A DNA stretch of 54,043 nt from an uncultured Alistipes sp. (GCF_949296715.1 NZ_CASFQD010000028.1:1-54043), one strand, 5' to 3'. Counted from the first letter of the stretch, positions 41,406-49,497 are shown. Notes: generated from the letters alone by a model not told the origin. Numbers and translations are program-made.

Positions 41406-43805
41406 ATGGAACGCAACTTCCGGATGATTCGGTTTTTGATGCTGGCGCTGCTGCTGTGTGCGGCCGCCGGTCTTCGGGCGCAGCAGCGCGTCGCGGGGTA
41501 TCCCGTCAGCGGGCGGGTGATCGACCGCCTGACGCGCGAGCCGGTGCCCTATGCCGCCGTGGTGGTCGCGGGGCAGGAGCAGCGCGGCGCCTCGACCGAC
41601 TCGCTCGGGCGCTTCCGCATCGAGCGCGTGCAGCCGGGCATCTCGCGCCTGCAGGTCTCGTCGGTGGGCTACCGCACGACCTTCACGCCCGAATACCTCG
41701 TCTCGGCCTCGACGCCCTTCATCGAGATCGAGGTCGACGAGGATGCCACGCAGCTCGAGGCCGTCACGGTGCGGCCGACCCCTTTCCGCACCTCGGTCGA
41801 GGTGCCCGTGGGGATGCAGGTCATCGGCGTGCGCGAAATCGAGAAGAGCCCCGGCGCCAACCGCGACGTCTCGCGCATCGTCCGCTCCTACCCGGGTGTC
41901 GCCTTCTCGCCCGTGGGCTACCGCAACGACCTCATCGTGCGCGGCGGCGGCCCGTCGGAAAACAAGTTCTACATGGACGGCATCGAGATTCCGAACATCA
42001 ACCACTTCGCCACGCAGGGCGCCACGGGCGGCCCGGTGAGCATCGTCAACGCCGACCTCGTGCGCGAAATCAACTTCTACACGGGGGCCTTCCCGGCCGA
42101 CCGCTCCGGGGCGTTGAGCTCCGTGCTGGACTTCAGCCTGCGCGACGGCGACCCCGAGAAGCAGAACTTCAAGGCGACGCTCGGCGCCTCGGAGGTGGGC
42201 GTGAGCGGCAACGGCCACATCGGGCGCAGGACCACCTACCTCTTTTCGCTCCGGCAGTCCTACCTGCAGCTGCTCTTCAAGCTGCTGGGGCTGCCCTTCC
42301 TGCCCAACTACATCGACGGACAGGTGAAGGTCAAGACGCGCCTCTCGGAGCATGACGAACTGACGTTCCATGCGCTGGCGGGCTTCGACAACATGCGGCT
42401 CAATGTCGACGAGGAGGGCGAGGAGGCGGAGTATCTGTTGAGCTACCTGCCCCGCATCCGGCAGGAGACCTTCACCCTCGGGGCGTCGTGGCGCCACTAC
42501 GCCGGGCGGCACGTGCAGACCCTCTCGTTGAGCCATAACTACCTGAACAACCGCAACCTCAAGTACCGCAACAACGACTCCTCGACCGAGGAGAACCTCA
42601 TCCTGCGGCTGCGCGGCGTGGAGCAGAAGAGCGCGCTGCGCTTCGAGAACCGCACCTATGCCGGGCGGTGGACGCTGCGCGAGGGGGCCGAGCTCACGTG
42701 GACGCACTATGCGAACGACACGCGCCAGCGGCTCTATACCGACGAGGCGCTCCTTACGGAGTACTCCACGCGGCTGGGCATCGTCGGCTGGGGCCTCTTC
42801 GCCGGGGCGGACTACGCCTCGGCCGACAAGCGCCTCACCGCCTCGGCCGGCCTGCGCGCCGACGGCTGCGACTACTCGGCCCGCATGGCGCAGCAGTGGC
42901 ACCAGCTCTCGCCCCGGGCGTCGGTGCGCTACTCGTTCGACGAGAGTTGGTCGGTGAGCGGCAGCGCGGGGCTCTACTGGCAGCTGCCACCCCTGACGGC
43001 CCTCGGGTTCAAGCAGGAGGGGCGGCTGGTCAACGAGTCGCTCGGCTACCTGCATGTCTGGCAGTTCGGGGCCGGAGGCGAATGGCGTCTGCGCGACCGG
43101 CTGGCCGTCTCGGTCACGGGGTTCTACAAGCTCTACGGCGACGTGCCGACATCGCTCGCCGACGGCATCCCGCTCCTGTGCAAGGGCGACGACTACGGCG
43201 TGGTGGGCAACGAAGCCCTTGTCCCGACGGCCGAGGGGCGCGCCTACGGCGTGGAGGCGCTGGCCCGCTGGCAGGTGCCCGGGCGGCTCAATGTCGTGGG
43301 GTCGGTGACGCTCTACCGCAGCGAGTACCGCGCCGACCGCTCGTCGCCGTATCTCCCTTCGGCGTGGGACAACCGTTTCGTCGTGAACGTCAGCGGCACC
43401 TGGGACCTGCCCCGCAACTGGAGCGTCGGCATGCGGTTGAGCGCCGTGGGCGGCTCGCCCTATACACCCTACGACGAGGAGAAGTCGTCGCTTGTCGAGG
43501 CGTGGGATGTGCAGGGACGCCCCTATTACGACTATACGCAGTACAATGCCCGGCGGCTCGACGCCTTTGCGCAGCTCGACGTGCGGGTCGACAAGACCTT
43601 CTATTTCCGGCGGTGCATGCTCGGCTTCTACATCGACCTGCAGAATGTCACCGTGAGCAAGCTCCGCCAGCCGGATGTCCTCATGTCAACGGGCGTCGTC
43701 GAGAACCCCGAAGCACCCCTTGCCGAGCAGCGCTACCGCATGAAGCGCATCGCGCAGGTGAGCGGCACGCTGCTGCCCACGCTCGGCATCACGGTGGAGT
43801 TCTGA
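41406..43805 (+). CDS. TonB-dependent receptor with carboxypeptidase-like regulatory domain
   Basis: Outer-membrane active transporter. The 799-residue product has a signal peptide (cleavage near GLRAQQ), then a CarboxypepD_reg domain (about 35-115: VSGRVIDRLTREPVPYAAV, STDSLGRFRIERV). A plug domain follows (about 120-240: ANRDVSRIVRSYPGVAFSP, DLIVRGGGPSENKFYMDGIE), then a 22-strand-type barrel ending in aromatic F (TLGITVEF). No SusD-like partner follows, so it is not a classical polysaccharide locus; the substrate could be a metal chelate, vitamin or peptide. It begins 11 bases after tex and may be read from the tex promoter. Confidence 0.93.
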   Translation: MERNFRMIRFLMLALLLCAAAGLRAQQRVAGYPVSGRVIDRLTREPVPYAAVVVAGQEQRGASTDSLGRFRIERVQPGISRLQVSSVGYRTTFTPEYLVSASTPFIEIEVDEDATQLEAVTVRPTPFRTSVEVPVGMQVIGVREIEKSPGANRDVSRIVRSYPGVAFSPVGYRNDLIVRGGGPSENKFYMDGIEIPNINHFATQGATGGPVSIVNADLVREINFYTGAFPADRSGALSSVLDFSLRDGDPEKQNFKATLGASEVGVSGNGHIGRRTTYLFSLRQSYLQLLFKLLGLPFLPNYIDGQVKVKTRLSEHDELTFHALAGFDNMRLNVDEEGEEAEYLLSYLPRIRQETFTLGASWRHYAGRHVQTLSLSHNYLNNRNLKYRNNDSSTEENLILRLRGVEQKSALRFENRTYAGRWTLREGAELTWTHYANDTRQRLYTDEALLTEYSTRLGIVGWGLFAGADYASADKRLTASAGLRADGCDYSARMAQQWHQLSPRASVRYSFDESWSVSGSAGLYWQLPPLTALGFKQEGRLVNESLGYLHVWQFGAGGEWRLRDRLAVSVTGFYKLYGDVPTSLADGIPLLCKGDDYGVVGNEALVPTAEGRAYGVEALARWQVPGRLNVVGSVTLYRSEYRADRSSPYLPSAWDNRFVVNVSGTWDLPRNWSVGMRLSAVGGSPYTPYDEEKSSLVEAWDVQGRPYYDYTQYNARRLDAFAQLDVRVDKTFYFRRCMLGFYIDLQNVTVSKLRQPDVLMSTGVVENPEAPLAEQRYRMKRIAQVSGTLLPTLGITVEF

Positions 43806-43830
43806 CCGGCGCGGCGGACGGTCTGCCGCC

Positions 43831-43942
43831 CGGAGAATTGGCCGGGGGGGGGTGACCGAGGGGAATCGCCGGGAGAATTGGCCCGAGGAAATTGGTCGGG
43901 AGAATCGACCCGGGGGAATTGGCCGGGGGAATTGGCCCGGGG
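43831..43942 (+). repeat. Degenerate 13-15-bp tandem repeat downstream of the TonB receptor
   Basis: About seven imperfect units built on GGGAATTGGCCCGGG, varying as GAGAATTGGCC, GGGAATCGCCGG and GAAATTGGTCGG. They begin 26 bases after the receptor stop. A run of nine G (43844-43852) lies inside. No open frame on either strand looks like protein here. Confidence 0.8.
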
Positions 43943-44120
43943 CGGTCCGGGGATATGCTTCGGCGGCTCCGGTCCGGGTTTCCGGTTTCGGGCGTGAGCA
44001 TCCGGAGCCGCCGGGTTGTGACCGGGCGGTGACTGGGGTGTATGGGCGCGGCGGCAGGTCCGGCGCCGACCCCTTCCTCCTTCTTCCCGGTGTCCCGGCC
44101 GGTACGTCGTCGGGTGCGGA

Positions 44121-44157
44121 CAAAAAAACAGCAGGGAATCTCGCGACTGCCTGCTGT
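44121..44157 (-). terminator. Minus-strand terminator-like hairpin
   Basis: An 8-bp stem ACAGCAGG/CCTGCTGT (44128-44135 with 44150-44157) followed, on the minus strand, by a U7 run (complement of A7 at 44122-44128). It is the 3' end of the candidate small RNA and could also stop read-through from the DUF3784 gene. Confidence 0.7.
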
Positions 44158-44185
44158 CCCCGGAGGTTGCCCTCCTAAAACTACT
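44121..44185 (-). ncRNA. Candidate small RNA of about 65 nt
   Basis: On the minus strand an exact TAnnTTTG box (TAAGTTTG, complement of 44190-44197) is followed by a 5-bp hairpin GGAGG/CCTCC (44162-44166 with 44171-44175) and then by the terminator at 44121-44157. The unit contains no open frame. No -33 TTTG box is present, so transcription is a hypothesis. The plus strand shows hairpins at 44216-44237 and 44268-44304 nearby, so the whole 44.1-44.3 kb stretch is structured. Confidence 0.4.
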
Positions 44186-44267
44186 AACCCAAACTTAAAT
44201 AAATGAAGAAACCTCACTGCGGTTGCTGTGCCGCAGTTGCTTCGGTAAGGTGCAAAGTGCATGCCAC

Positions 44268-44304
44268 GACAAAGCCCGCAATCACCGTGATCGCGGGCTT
44301 TGTC
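44268..44304. terminator. Long hairpin downstream of the DUF3784 gene
   Basis: A 12-bp perfect stem (44268-44279 with 44293-44304) whose inside can pair further (ATCA/TGAT around CCG). Symmetric and able to act in either direction. It lies about 100 bases beyond the DUF3784 stop on the minus strand; the T runs are short. Confidence 0.65.
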
Positions 44305-44368
44305 CGTTTGTGTCGGAAAGAGGACCGGGCGGGGCGTTTTTCGGGAAAGGACCGGCCGCCCCGGCTGA

Positions 44369-44418
44369 CTTTTCACTTTTTACTTTTCACCTTTCACCTT
44401 TCACCTTTCACCTTTTCA
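44369..44418 (-). repeat. AAAGGTGA-type simple repeat at the 3' end of the DUF3784 gene
   Basis: On the minus strand: AAAAGGTGAAAGGTGAAAGG and further variants (AAAAGTGAAA, AAAGTAAAAAG). The stop codon of the DUF3784 gene (TGA, complement of 44408-44410) is formed by the repeat unit, whose first copy also encodes the final Lys-Arg. Confidence 0.85.
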
Positions 44419-44731
44419 GAAAGCGTCCTCCCGTGTTGGCATAGATCACCGCCCCGACGGCTCCGATCGGCAGCCAGATGGCGGCAACGAGCCACAGACC
44501 CCGGTCGGGCCAGTACTCGTCGGCCGCCATGAGCAGGATGCATGCGGCGAAGAAGAACATCAGGTTTCCCATGAACCGGCATAGGGCCCGTTTGTCGTAG
44601 CGTTCGCGTTCGGCCTTCGGCATCGTGTTGTACCCGGCGATGAGCCATGCCCCGCGTCCCGAGCGCAGCAGGAAGCCCAGCAGGACGACAGCCGCACCCA
44701 CGAGGGTCAGTACGATGCACGCCCGGTTCAT
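44408..44731 (-). CDS. DUF3784 membrane protein
   Basis: The 107-residue product has three predicted membrane helices (about 5-22, 54-70, 79-97). The loop GAWLIAGYNTMPKAERERYDKRALCRFMG is the hallmark of DUF3784, a small family of unknown function. The last two residues (Lys-Arg) and the stop codon come from a simple repeat tract, so the present C-terminus was probably set by repeat insertion or expansion. It lies upstream of nothing on its strand; purB starts from its own promoter further right. Confidence 0.85.
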   Translation of the reverse strand: MNRACIVLTLVGAAVVLLGFLLRSGRGAWLIAGYNTMPKAERERYDKRALCRFMGNLMFFFAACILLMAADEYWPDRGLWLVAAIWLPIGAVGAVIYANTGGRFLKR

Positions 44732-44743
44732 TCCTCTCCCGTT

Positions 44744-44771
44744 ACCTTTTACTTTTCACTTTTCACCTTTC
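44744..44771 (-). repeat. AAAGGTGAAAAGTGA-type simple repeat at the 3' end of purB
   Basis: On the minus strand: GGAAAGGTGAAAAGTGAAAA and then AGTAAAAGGTAAC. The purB stop codon (complement of 44756-44758) and its last residues Gly-Lys-Gly-Glu-Lys are read from the repeat. It is the same motif family as at 44369-44418 and 49558-49593. Confidence 0.85.
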
Positions 44772-46114
44772 CCGAACACACCGGTGTAGGTCGAGGGCGA
44801 GAGGGCGCGCAGCTCGGCCTTCACCGCCTCGGAGACGTTGAGCGTCTCGATGAACGCCGCGATCGCCTCGCGCGTGATGTGGGTGTTGGTGCGTGTCAGG
44901 GCCTTCAGCACCTCGTAGGGCTTCGGGTAGCCCTCGCGCCGCAGGATCGTCTGGATGCCCTCGGCCACGACGGCCCAGTTCTGCTCCAGGTCGCGCTCGA
45001 GCGCCTCGCGGTGGAGGATCACCTTGTTGAGCCCCTTCAGGAGCGAGCGCAGCGCAATGACCGAATGGGCCATCGGTACGCCGATGTTGCGCAGCACGGT
45101 CGAGTCCGTCAGGTCGCGCTGCAGGCGCGAGACGGGCAGCTTGCGCGAGAGGTGCTCGTAGACGGCGTTGGCGATGCCGAAGTTGCCCTCGGCATTCTCG
45201 AAGTCGATCGGGTTGACCTTGTGCGGCATGGCGCTCGAGCCGACCTCCCCGGCCTTGATCTGCTGCTTGAAGTACTCCTCGGAGATGTACATCCACATGT
45301 CGCGCGCAAGGTCTATCAGGATCGTGTCGATGCGCTTGAGGTTGTCGAAGATCGCCGCGAGGTTGTCGTAGTGCTCGATCTGCGTCGTGTACTGCGAGCG
45401 GTTCAGTCCGAGCGTCTCGCCCACGAAGCGGTTGGCGAAGGCCACCCAGTCGATTGCGGGGTAGGCCGCATGGTGGGCGTTGAAGTTGCCCGTCGCACCG
45501 CCGAACTTCGCCGGCACGGCGATGTCGTGCAGCATCGAGAGCTGCTTCTCGAGCCGCTCGACGTAGACCATGAACTCCTTGCCGAGCATCGTGGGCGAGG
45601 CGGGCTGCCCGTGCGTGCGGGCCAGCATCGGGATGTCGCGCCACTCGTCGGCCAGCGCCGCCAGCTTGTCGCGCACCTCCTCGACGAGCGGGTAGTAGAC
45701 CCCCGTGAGGGCCTCCTTGAGCGAGAGCGGGATGGCCGTGTTGTTGATGTCCTGCGACGTGAGGCCGAAGTGCACGAACTCCTTGTACTGTCCGAGGCCC
45801 AGCGCGTCCATCTTCTCCTTGAGGATGTACTCGACGGCCTTGACGTCGTGGTTCGTCACCGACTCGATCTCCTTGACGCGCGCGGCGTCGGAGGCGCTGA
45901 ACTCCTCGTAGAGCGACCGCAGGGCGTGCAGCGCCGCGGGGTTGATGCCCGCGAGCTGCGGCAGCGGCAGCTCCGCCAGGGCGATGAAATACTCCACCTC
46001 GACGCGGATGCGGTAGCGGATGAGTGCCTGTTCCGAAAAATAATCGGCCAGTTTTTCCGTTGTATTGCGGTAACGGCCGTCGACGGGCGAAATGGCGGTG
46101 AGCGGTGTCAACAT
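44756..46114 (-). CDS. purB: Adenylosuccinate lyase
   Basis: Splits adenylosuccinate to AMP and the SAICAR intermediate to AICAR in purine synthesis. The 452-residue product has the fumarase/aspartase family signature GSSAMPHKVNPIDFENAEGN, a substrate loop (THGQPASPTMLGKEF) and the early HFGLTSQDINNTA segment. Length is typical. Its C-terminus, GVFGKGEK, lies in a simple repeat, the final codons being repeat units; family members often end with a charged tail, so function should not suffer. It is transcribed from a promoter box at 46143-46150, divergent from the DUF4834 gene. Confidence 0.96.
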   Translation of the reverse strand: MLTPLTAISPVDGRYRNTTEKLADYFSEQALIRYRIRVEVEYFIALAELPLPQLAGINPAALHALRSLYEEFSASDAARVKEIESVTNHDVKAVEYILKEKMDALGLGQYKEFVHFGLTSQDINNTAIPLSLKEALTGVYYPLVEEVRDKLAALADEWRDIPMLARTHGQPASPTMLGKEFMVYVERLEKQLSMLHDIAVPAKFGGATGNFNAHHAAYPAIDWVAFANRFVGETLGLNRSQYTTQIEHYDNLAAIFDNLKRIDTILIDLARDMWMYISEEYFKQQIKAGEVGSSAMPHKVNPIDFENAEGNFGIANAVYEHLSRKLPVSRLQRDLTDSTVLRNIGVPMAHSVIALRSLLKGLNKVILHREALERDLEQNWAVVAEGIQTILRREGYPKPYEVLKALTRTNTHITREAIAAFIETLNVSEAVKAELRALSPSTYTGVFGKGEK

Positions 46115-46142
46115 GGTATGATTGAGATTTGATTTCCGAGGC

Positions 46143-46150
46143 CAAATTTA
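46143..46150 (-). promoter_or_regulatory. Putative -7 box for purB
   Basis: TAAATTTG on the minus strand, an exact TAnnTTTG match, 29 bases before the ATG at 46114. Confidence 0.55.
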
Positions 46151-46181
46151 CGACAATTAATCGAATTACGCATATTTTTCC

Positions 46182-46189
46182 TACCTTTG
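46182..46189 (+). promoter_or_regulatory. Putative -7 box for the DUF4834-mlaE-mlaF unit
   Basis: TACCTTTG matches TAnnTTTG, 32 bases before the ATG at 46221, in an AT-rich stretch shared with the purB promoter. Confidence 0.58.
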
Positions 46190-46220
46190 TGAGGTTCAAA
46201 ACCGAAAACGAACGATTCAG

Positions 46221-46661
46221 ATGAAATTCCTGACAGCCATCATAGACGCTCTGGCAGACTTTGTGCGGCGCAACCCGCTGACGACGCTCATCATCGTAAT
46301 CCTGCCGCTGGTGGCCCCGGCTTTGCTCAAGGGCATTGCCGCCTTCGTCCTCTACTTCCTGCTGGGGATTGTGGTCTTCGCCCTGGTCATGGGGCTGTGG
46401 CTGCGCTGGCGCATCGCGCAGGCCCGCCGCCGCATGGAGGAGCAGTTCGGCGAACAGTTCGGTGACGGCACACCCTTCGGTTCCGCGGACCCCTTCGGTG
46501 GCGCCGCCCGCGGCGGGGATGCCTTCGGCGGCCGCCGTGCGCGGAACCCGCGCGAGGGTGAGGTGAAGGTGCACGTCACCTCCGAGACCCCCGAAAAACG
46601 CGTGGCCAGCGATGTCGGCGACTACGTCGACTTCGAGGAGACGAAAACGAAAAAACAGTAG
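46221..46661 (+). CDS. DUF4834 membrane protein
   Basis: The 146-residue product has a short amphipathic start and two predicted membrane helices packed together (about 19-33 and 37-59). A long, disordered cytoplasmic tail follows, rich in Gly, Arg and acidic residues (RRRMEEQFGEQFGDGTPFGS; ends FEETKTKKQ). This matches DUF4834, a Bacteroidota family of unknown function. Two bases separate its stop from mlaE, so it probably forms one operon with the lipid ABC transporter genes. Confidence 0.8.
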   Translation: MKFLTAIIDALADFVRRNPLTTLIIVILPLVAPALLKGIAAFVLYFLLGIVVFALVMGLWLRWRIAQARRRMEEQFGEQFGDGTPFGSADPFGGAARGGDAFGGRRARNPREGEVKVHVTSETPEKRVASDVGDYVDFEETKTKKQ

Positions 46662-46663
46662 CC

Positions 46664-47407
46664 ATGCTGAAGATATTTTCACTCATAGGCCGCTACTTCA
46701 TCCTGATGGGAAAGGTCTTTTCCCGTCCGGAGAAGGCCTCGATCTACCGCCGGCGCATCATCTACGAGATGGAGGCGCTCGGCATCGACTCGATCGGCCT
46801 GACGGCCCTCATCTCGATCTTCATCGGCGCGGTCATCACCCTGCAGATGTGCATCAACCTCGACTCGCCGTTCATCCCCCGCTCGCTCGTCGGCTACGCC
46901 ACGCGCGAGACGATGATCCTGGAGTTCTCGTCGGCCGTCGTGGCGCTGATCCTCGCCGGAAAGGTCGGGTCGAGCATCGCCTCCGAGATCGGCACCATGC
47001 GCATCACCGAGCAGATCGACGCCCTCGAGATCATGGGCGTCAACTCGGCGTCGTACCTCATCCTGCCGAAGATCGTCGCCGCGATGATCTTCTTCCCGTT
47101 CCTGACGATCCTCTCGATTCTGATTGGCATCCTCGGCGGATGGCTCATCGCCGCCGCCACGGGCATCATGATCCCCGCGGAGTATGTCGACGGCCTGCTC
47201 ATGGACTTCCGTCCCTATTCGATCACCTACACGCTCATCAAGACCGTCTTCTTCGCCTACATCATCACCTCGATCTCGGCCTTCTACGGCTACAACGCCC
47301 GCGGCAACTCGCTCGAGGTGGGCGCCGCATCGACGCGCGCCGTGGTGGTGAGCTGCGTGGTGATCCTGCTCTTCGACCTTATCCTGACTCAAGTGCTGCT
47401 GATATGA
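46664..47407 (+). CDS. mlaE: MlaE-type ABC transporter permease
   Basis: Inner-membrane permease of a phospholipid transport system that maintains outer-membrane asymmetry. The 247-residue product has five or six predicted helices. The family core is GLTALISIFIGAVITLQMCI, ETMILEFSSAVVALILAGKVG and SEIGTMRITEQIDALEIMGV; the last is the conserved coupling region that contacts the ATPase. Its stop overlaps the mlaF start by four bases (ATGA). No mlaD gene with an MCE domain lies in this window. Confidence 0.92.
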   Translation: MLKIFSLIGRYFILMGKVFSRPEKASIYRRRIIYEMEALGIDSIGLTALISIFIGAVITLQMCINLDSPFIPRSLVGYATRETMILEFSSAVVALILAGKVGSSIASEIGTMRITEQIDALEIMGVNSASYLILPKIVAAMIFFPFLTILSILIGILGGWLIAAATGIMIPAEYVDGLLMDFRPYSITYTLIKTVFFAYIITSISAFYGYNARGNSLEVGAASTRAVVVSCVVILLFDLILTQVLLI

Positions 47408-48156
47408 TACGTGCCGAACACATCGTCAAGTCGTTCGACGGCCGGGTCGTGCTCGACGACATCTCGATCGAGTTCGAGACCGGCAAGACGAACCTCATCA
47501 TCGGACGCAGCGGCTCGGGCAAGACCGTGCTGCTCAAGACCCTCGTGGGACTGCACGAACCCGACTCGGGCGACGTGTGGTACGACGACGTGAACTTCAC
47601 GGCGCTGGGCTTCCGCGAGCGCAAGGCCATCCGCAAGGATATCGGCATGATCTTCCAGGGCGGAGCGCTGCTCGACTCCTCGACCGTCGAGGAGAACGTC
47701 AAGCTGCCGCTCGACCTCTTCACCACGCAGAGCGAGCGGGAGAAGATGGAGCGCGTGAACTTCTGCCTGCAGCGCGTGCGGCTCGAGGATGCCAACCGCC
47801 TCTACCCGGCCGAGCTGTCGGGCGGCATGATCAAGCGCGTGGCCATCGCGCGGGCCATCGTGCTCAACCCGCGTTACCTGTTCTGCGACGAACCCAACTC
47901 GGGTCTCGACCCGCAGACCTCGATCGTCATCGACAACCTGATTCACGAAATCACGCAGGAGTACAACATCACGACGATTGTCAATACGCACGACATGAAC
48001 TCCGTGATGGAAATCGGCGAGAAGATCGTCTACATCCACGAGGGCCGCAAGTGGTGGGAGGGCACCAAGGAGAGCATCCTGCATGCCGACAACCGCGAGC
48101 TGAACGACTTTGTCTTCGCCTCGGCGATGGCCAAGCGCGCCAAGGGGATCAAATGA
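47404..48156 (+). CDS. mlaF: MlaF-type ABC transporter ATPase
   Basis: Drives the MlaE permease from the cytoplasm. The 250-residue product has Walker A GRSGSGKT (34-41), Q-loop FQGG near 84-87, signature LSGGM (138-142) and Walker B YLFCDEP (158-164) with the catalytic Glu. A C-terminal His in NTHDMNS is the switch histidine. LSGGM instead of LSGGQ is usual for Mla/Mkl ATPases. The start ATG overlaps the mlaE stop, indicating coupled translation; longer upstream frames are rejected because they cover mlaE in another frame. Confidence 0.93.
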   Translation: MIRAEHIVKSFDGRVVLDDISIEFETGKTNLIIGRSGSGKTVLLKTLVGLHEPDSGDVWYDDVNFTALGFRERKAIRKDIGMIFQGGALLDSSTVEENVKLPLDLFTTQSEREKMERVNFCLQRVRLEDANRLYPAELSGGMIKRVAIARAIVLNPRYLFCDEPNSGLDPQTSIVIDNLIHEITQEYNITTIVNTHDMNSVMEIGEKIVYIHEGRKWWEGTKESILHADNRELNDFVFASAMAKRAKGIK

Positions 48157-48396
48157 GCCCCCCCCTCGGAGGCGGAGTGGAACGGTTGCCGGTCATCGAA
48201 CAATTTTTCCGGCTCCGCACAAAACTTTTTCCGGGGTTTTACGTATATTATTAATGACGGGACATACGGAGCGGCGCCCTGTGGCCGAAGCTCCGGAAAA
48301 CCGCTGGTTCGCAGCCTCCGGCCGTCGGCCGCGGCATCCCGGAAATCGCATGGAATTAGCCTGCTGCGGGGGTACTGAAAAAATTTTAATAATTTA
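48157..48396. other. Gene-free stretch between mlaF and gapA promoter
   Basis: I see no convincing gene, tRNA or clear terminator here. There is a short direct repeat of TTTTTCCGG (about 48206 and 48228) and GC-rich stretches such as gccgtcggccgcggc. The right part becomes AT-rich toward the gapA promoter. Confidence 0.5.
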
Positions 48397-48428
48397 TTTG
48401 CGTAAACAACGGAAAGTATGTACTTTTG
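48397..48428 (+). promoter_or_regulatory. Promoter of gapA
   Basis: TTTG (48397-48400), a 20-base spacer and TACTTTTG (48421-48428) form a complete Bacteroidota promoter. The leader to the ATG at 48481 is about 45 bases, A-rich and unstructured, as expected for a strongly expressed gene. Confidence 0.88.
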
Positions 48429-48480
48429 TGCTGTGAAAAAAATAACGCAATTTTTTACCAACAAATAATTCATTCACATT

Positions 48481-49497
48481 ATGGCAACTATCAAAATTGG
48501 TATCAACGGTTTCGGCCGTATCGGCCGTCTGGTGTTCCGTGCCGCCTGCACGAACGAAAACATCGAGGTTGTAGGCATCAACGACCTGGTTTCCGTGGAC
48601 TACATGGCTTACATGCTCAAGTATGACACGATGCACGGCAAGTTCCAGGGTACGGTGGACTACGACCTGGAGAAGAACCAGCTGATCGTTAACGGCAAGG
48701 CCATCCGCGTAACCGCCGAGAAGGACCCCGCCAACCTGAAGTGGAACGAGGTCGGCGCCGAGTACGTCGTAGAGTCGACCGGTCTGTTCCTGACCAAGGA
48801 GAAGGCTCAGGCCCACATCGCCGCAGGTGCCAAGTACGTTGTTATGTCGGCTCCCTCGAAGGACGACACGCCGATGTTCGTATGCGGTGTCAACACCGAC
48901 ACCTATGCCGGCCAGACGATCGTTTCGAACGCTTCGTGCACGACGAACTGCCTCGCCCCGATTGCCAAGGTCCTCAACGACAAGTTCGGCATCACGGACG
49001 GTCTGATGACCACCGTTCACTCGACCACCGCAACGCAGAAGACCGTGGACGGTCCCTCGATGAAGGACTGGCGCGGCGGCCGTGCCGCTTCGGGCAACAT
49101 CATCCCCTCGTCGACGGGTGCCGCAAAGGCCGTAGGCAAGGTAATTCCCTCGCTGAACGGTAAGCTGACGGGTATGTCGATGCGCGTGCCGACCCTCGAC
49201 GTATCGGTTGTCGACCTGACCGTCAACCTGGCAAAGCCTGCCAAGTACGATGAGATCTGCGCTGCCATGAAGGAGGCTTCGGAGGGCGAACTCAAGGGCA
49301 TCCTGGGCTACACCGAGGAGGCTGTCGTTTCGTCGGACTTCCTGGGCGACCCCCGCACCTCGATCTTCGACAAGGCTGCCGGTATCGCACTGACCGACAC
49401 CTTCGTAAAGGTCGTTTCGTGGTACGACAACGAGTGGGGATACTCGAACAAGGTCCTCATGCTCATCGAGAAGATGTACGCTTACAACAACAAGTAA
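48481..49497 (+). CDS. gapA: Glyceraldehyde-3-phosphate dehydrogenase
   Basis: Oxidises glyceraldehyde 3-phosphate in glycolysis with NAD+. The 338-residue product has the NAD motif INGFGRIGRLVFRA and the active-site Cys153 in SNASCTTNCLAP; the rest is typical of the long bacterial type, ending DNEWGYSNKVLMLIEKM. Codon use differs from most of the window: many GGT, GCT, CGT, GTT and GTA codons, the mark of high expression in this group. Promoter and terminator are both nearly ideal, so it is a single-gene transcript. Confidence 0.97.
   Translation: MATIKIGINGFGRIGRLVFRAACTNENIEVVGINDLVSVDYMAYMLKYDTMHGKFQGTVDYDLEKNQLIVNGKAIRVTAEKDPANLKWNEVGAEYVVESTGLFLTKEKAQAHIAAGAKYVVMSAPSKDDTPMFVCGVNTDTYAGQTIVSNASCTTNCLAPIAKVLNDKFGITDGLMTTVHSTTATQKTVDGPSMKDWRGGRAASGNIIPSSTGAAKAVGKVIPSLNGKLTGMSMRVPTLDVSVVDLTVNLAKPAKYDEICAAMKEASEGELKGILGYTEEAVVSSDFLGDPRTSIFDKAAGIALTDTFVKVVSWYDNEWGYSNKVLMLIEKMYAYNNK

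Noticed and set aside
43806..44110. Possible short genes in the GC-rich repeat after the TonB receptor
   Set aside because: Frames on both strands consist of repeated Gly, Arg, Pro and Ser without a plausible start or conserved pattern.
44203..44532. Plus-strand frame starting MKKPHCGCC after an A-rich, start-like context
   Set aside because: It runs antisense through the simple repeat and the DUF3784 gene and becomes low-complexity. The start context is better explained by the structured region and the minus-strand promoter box.
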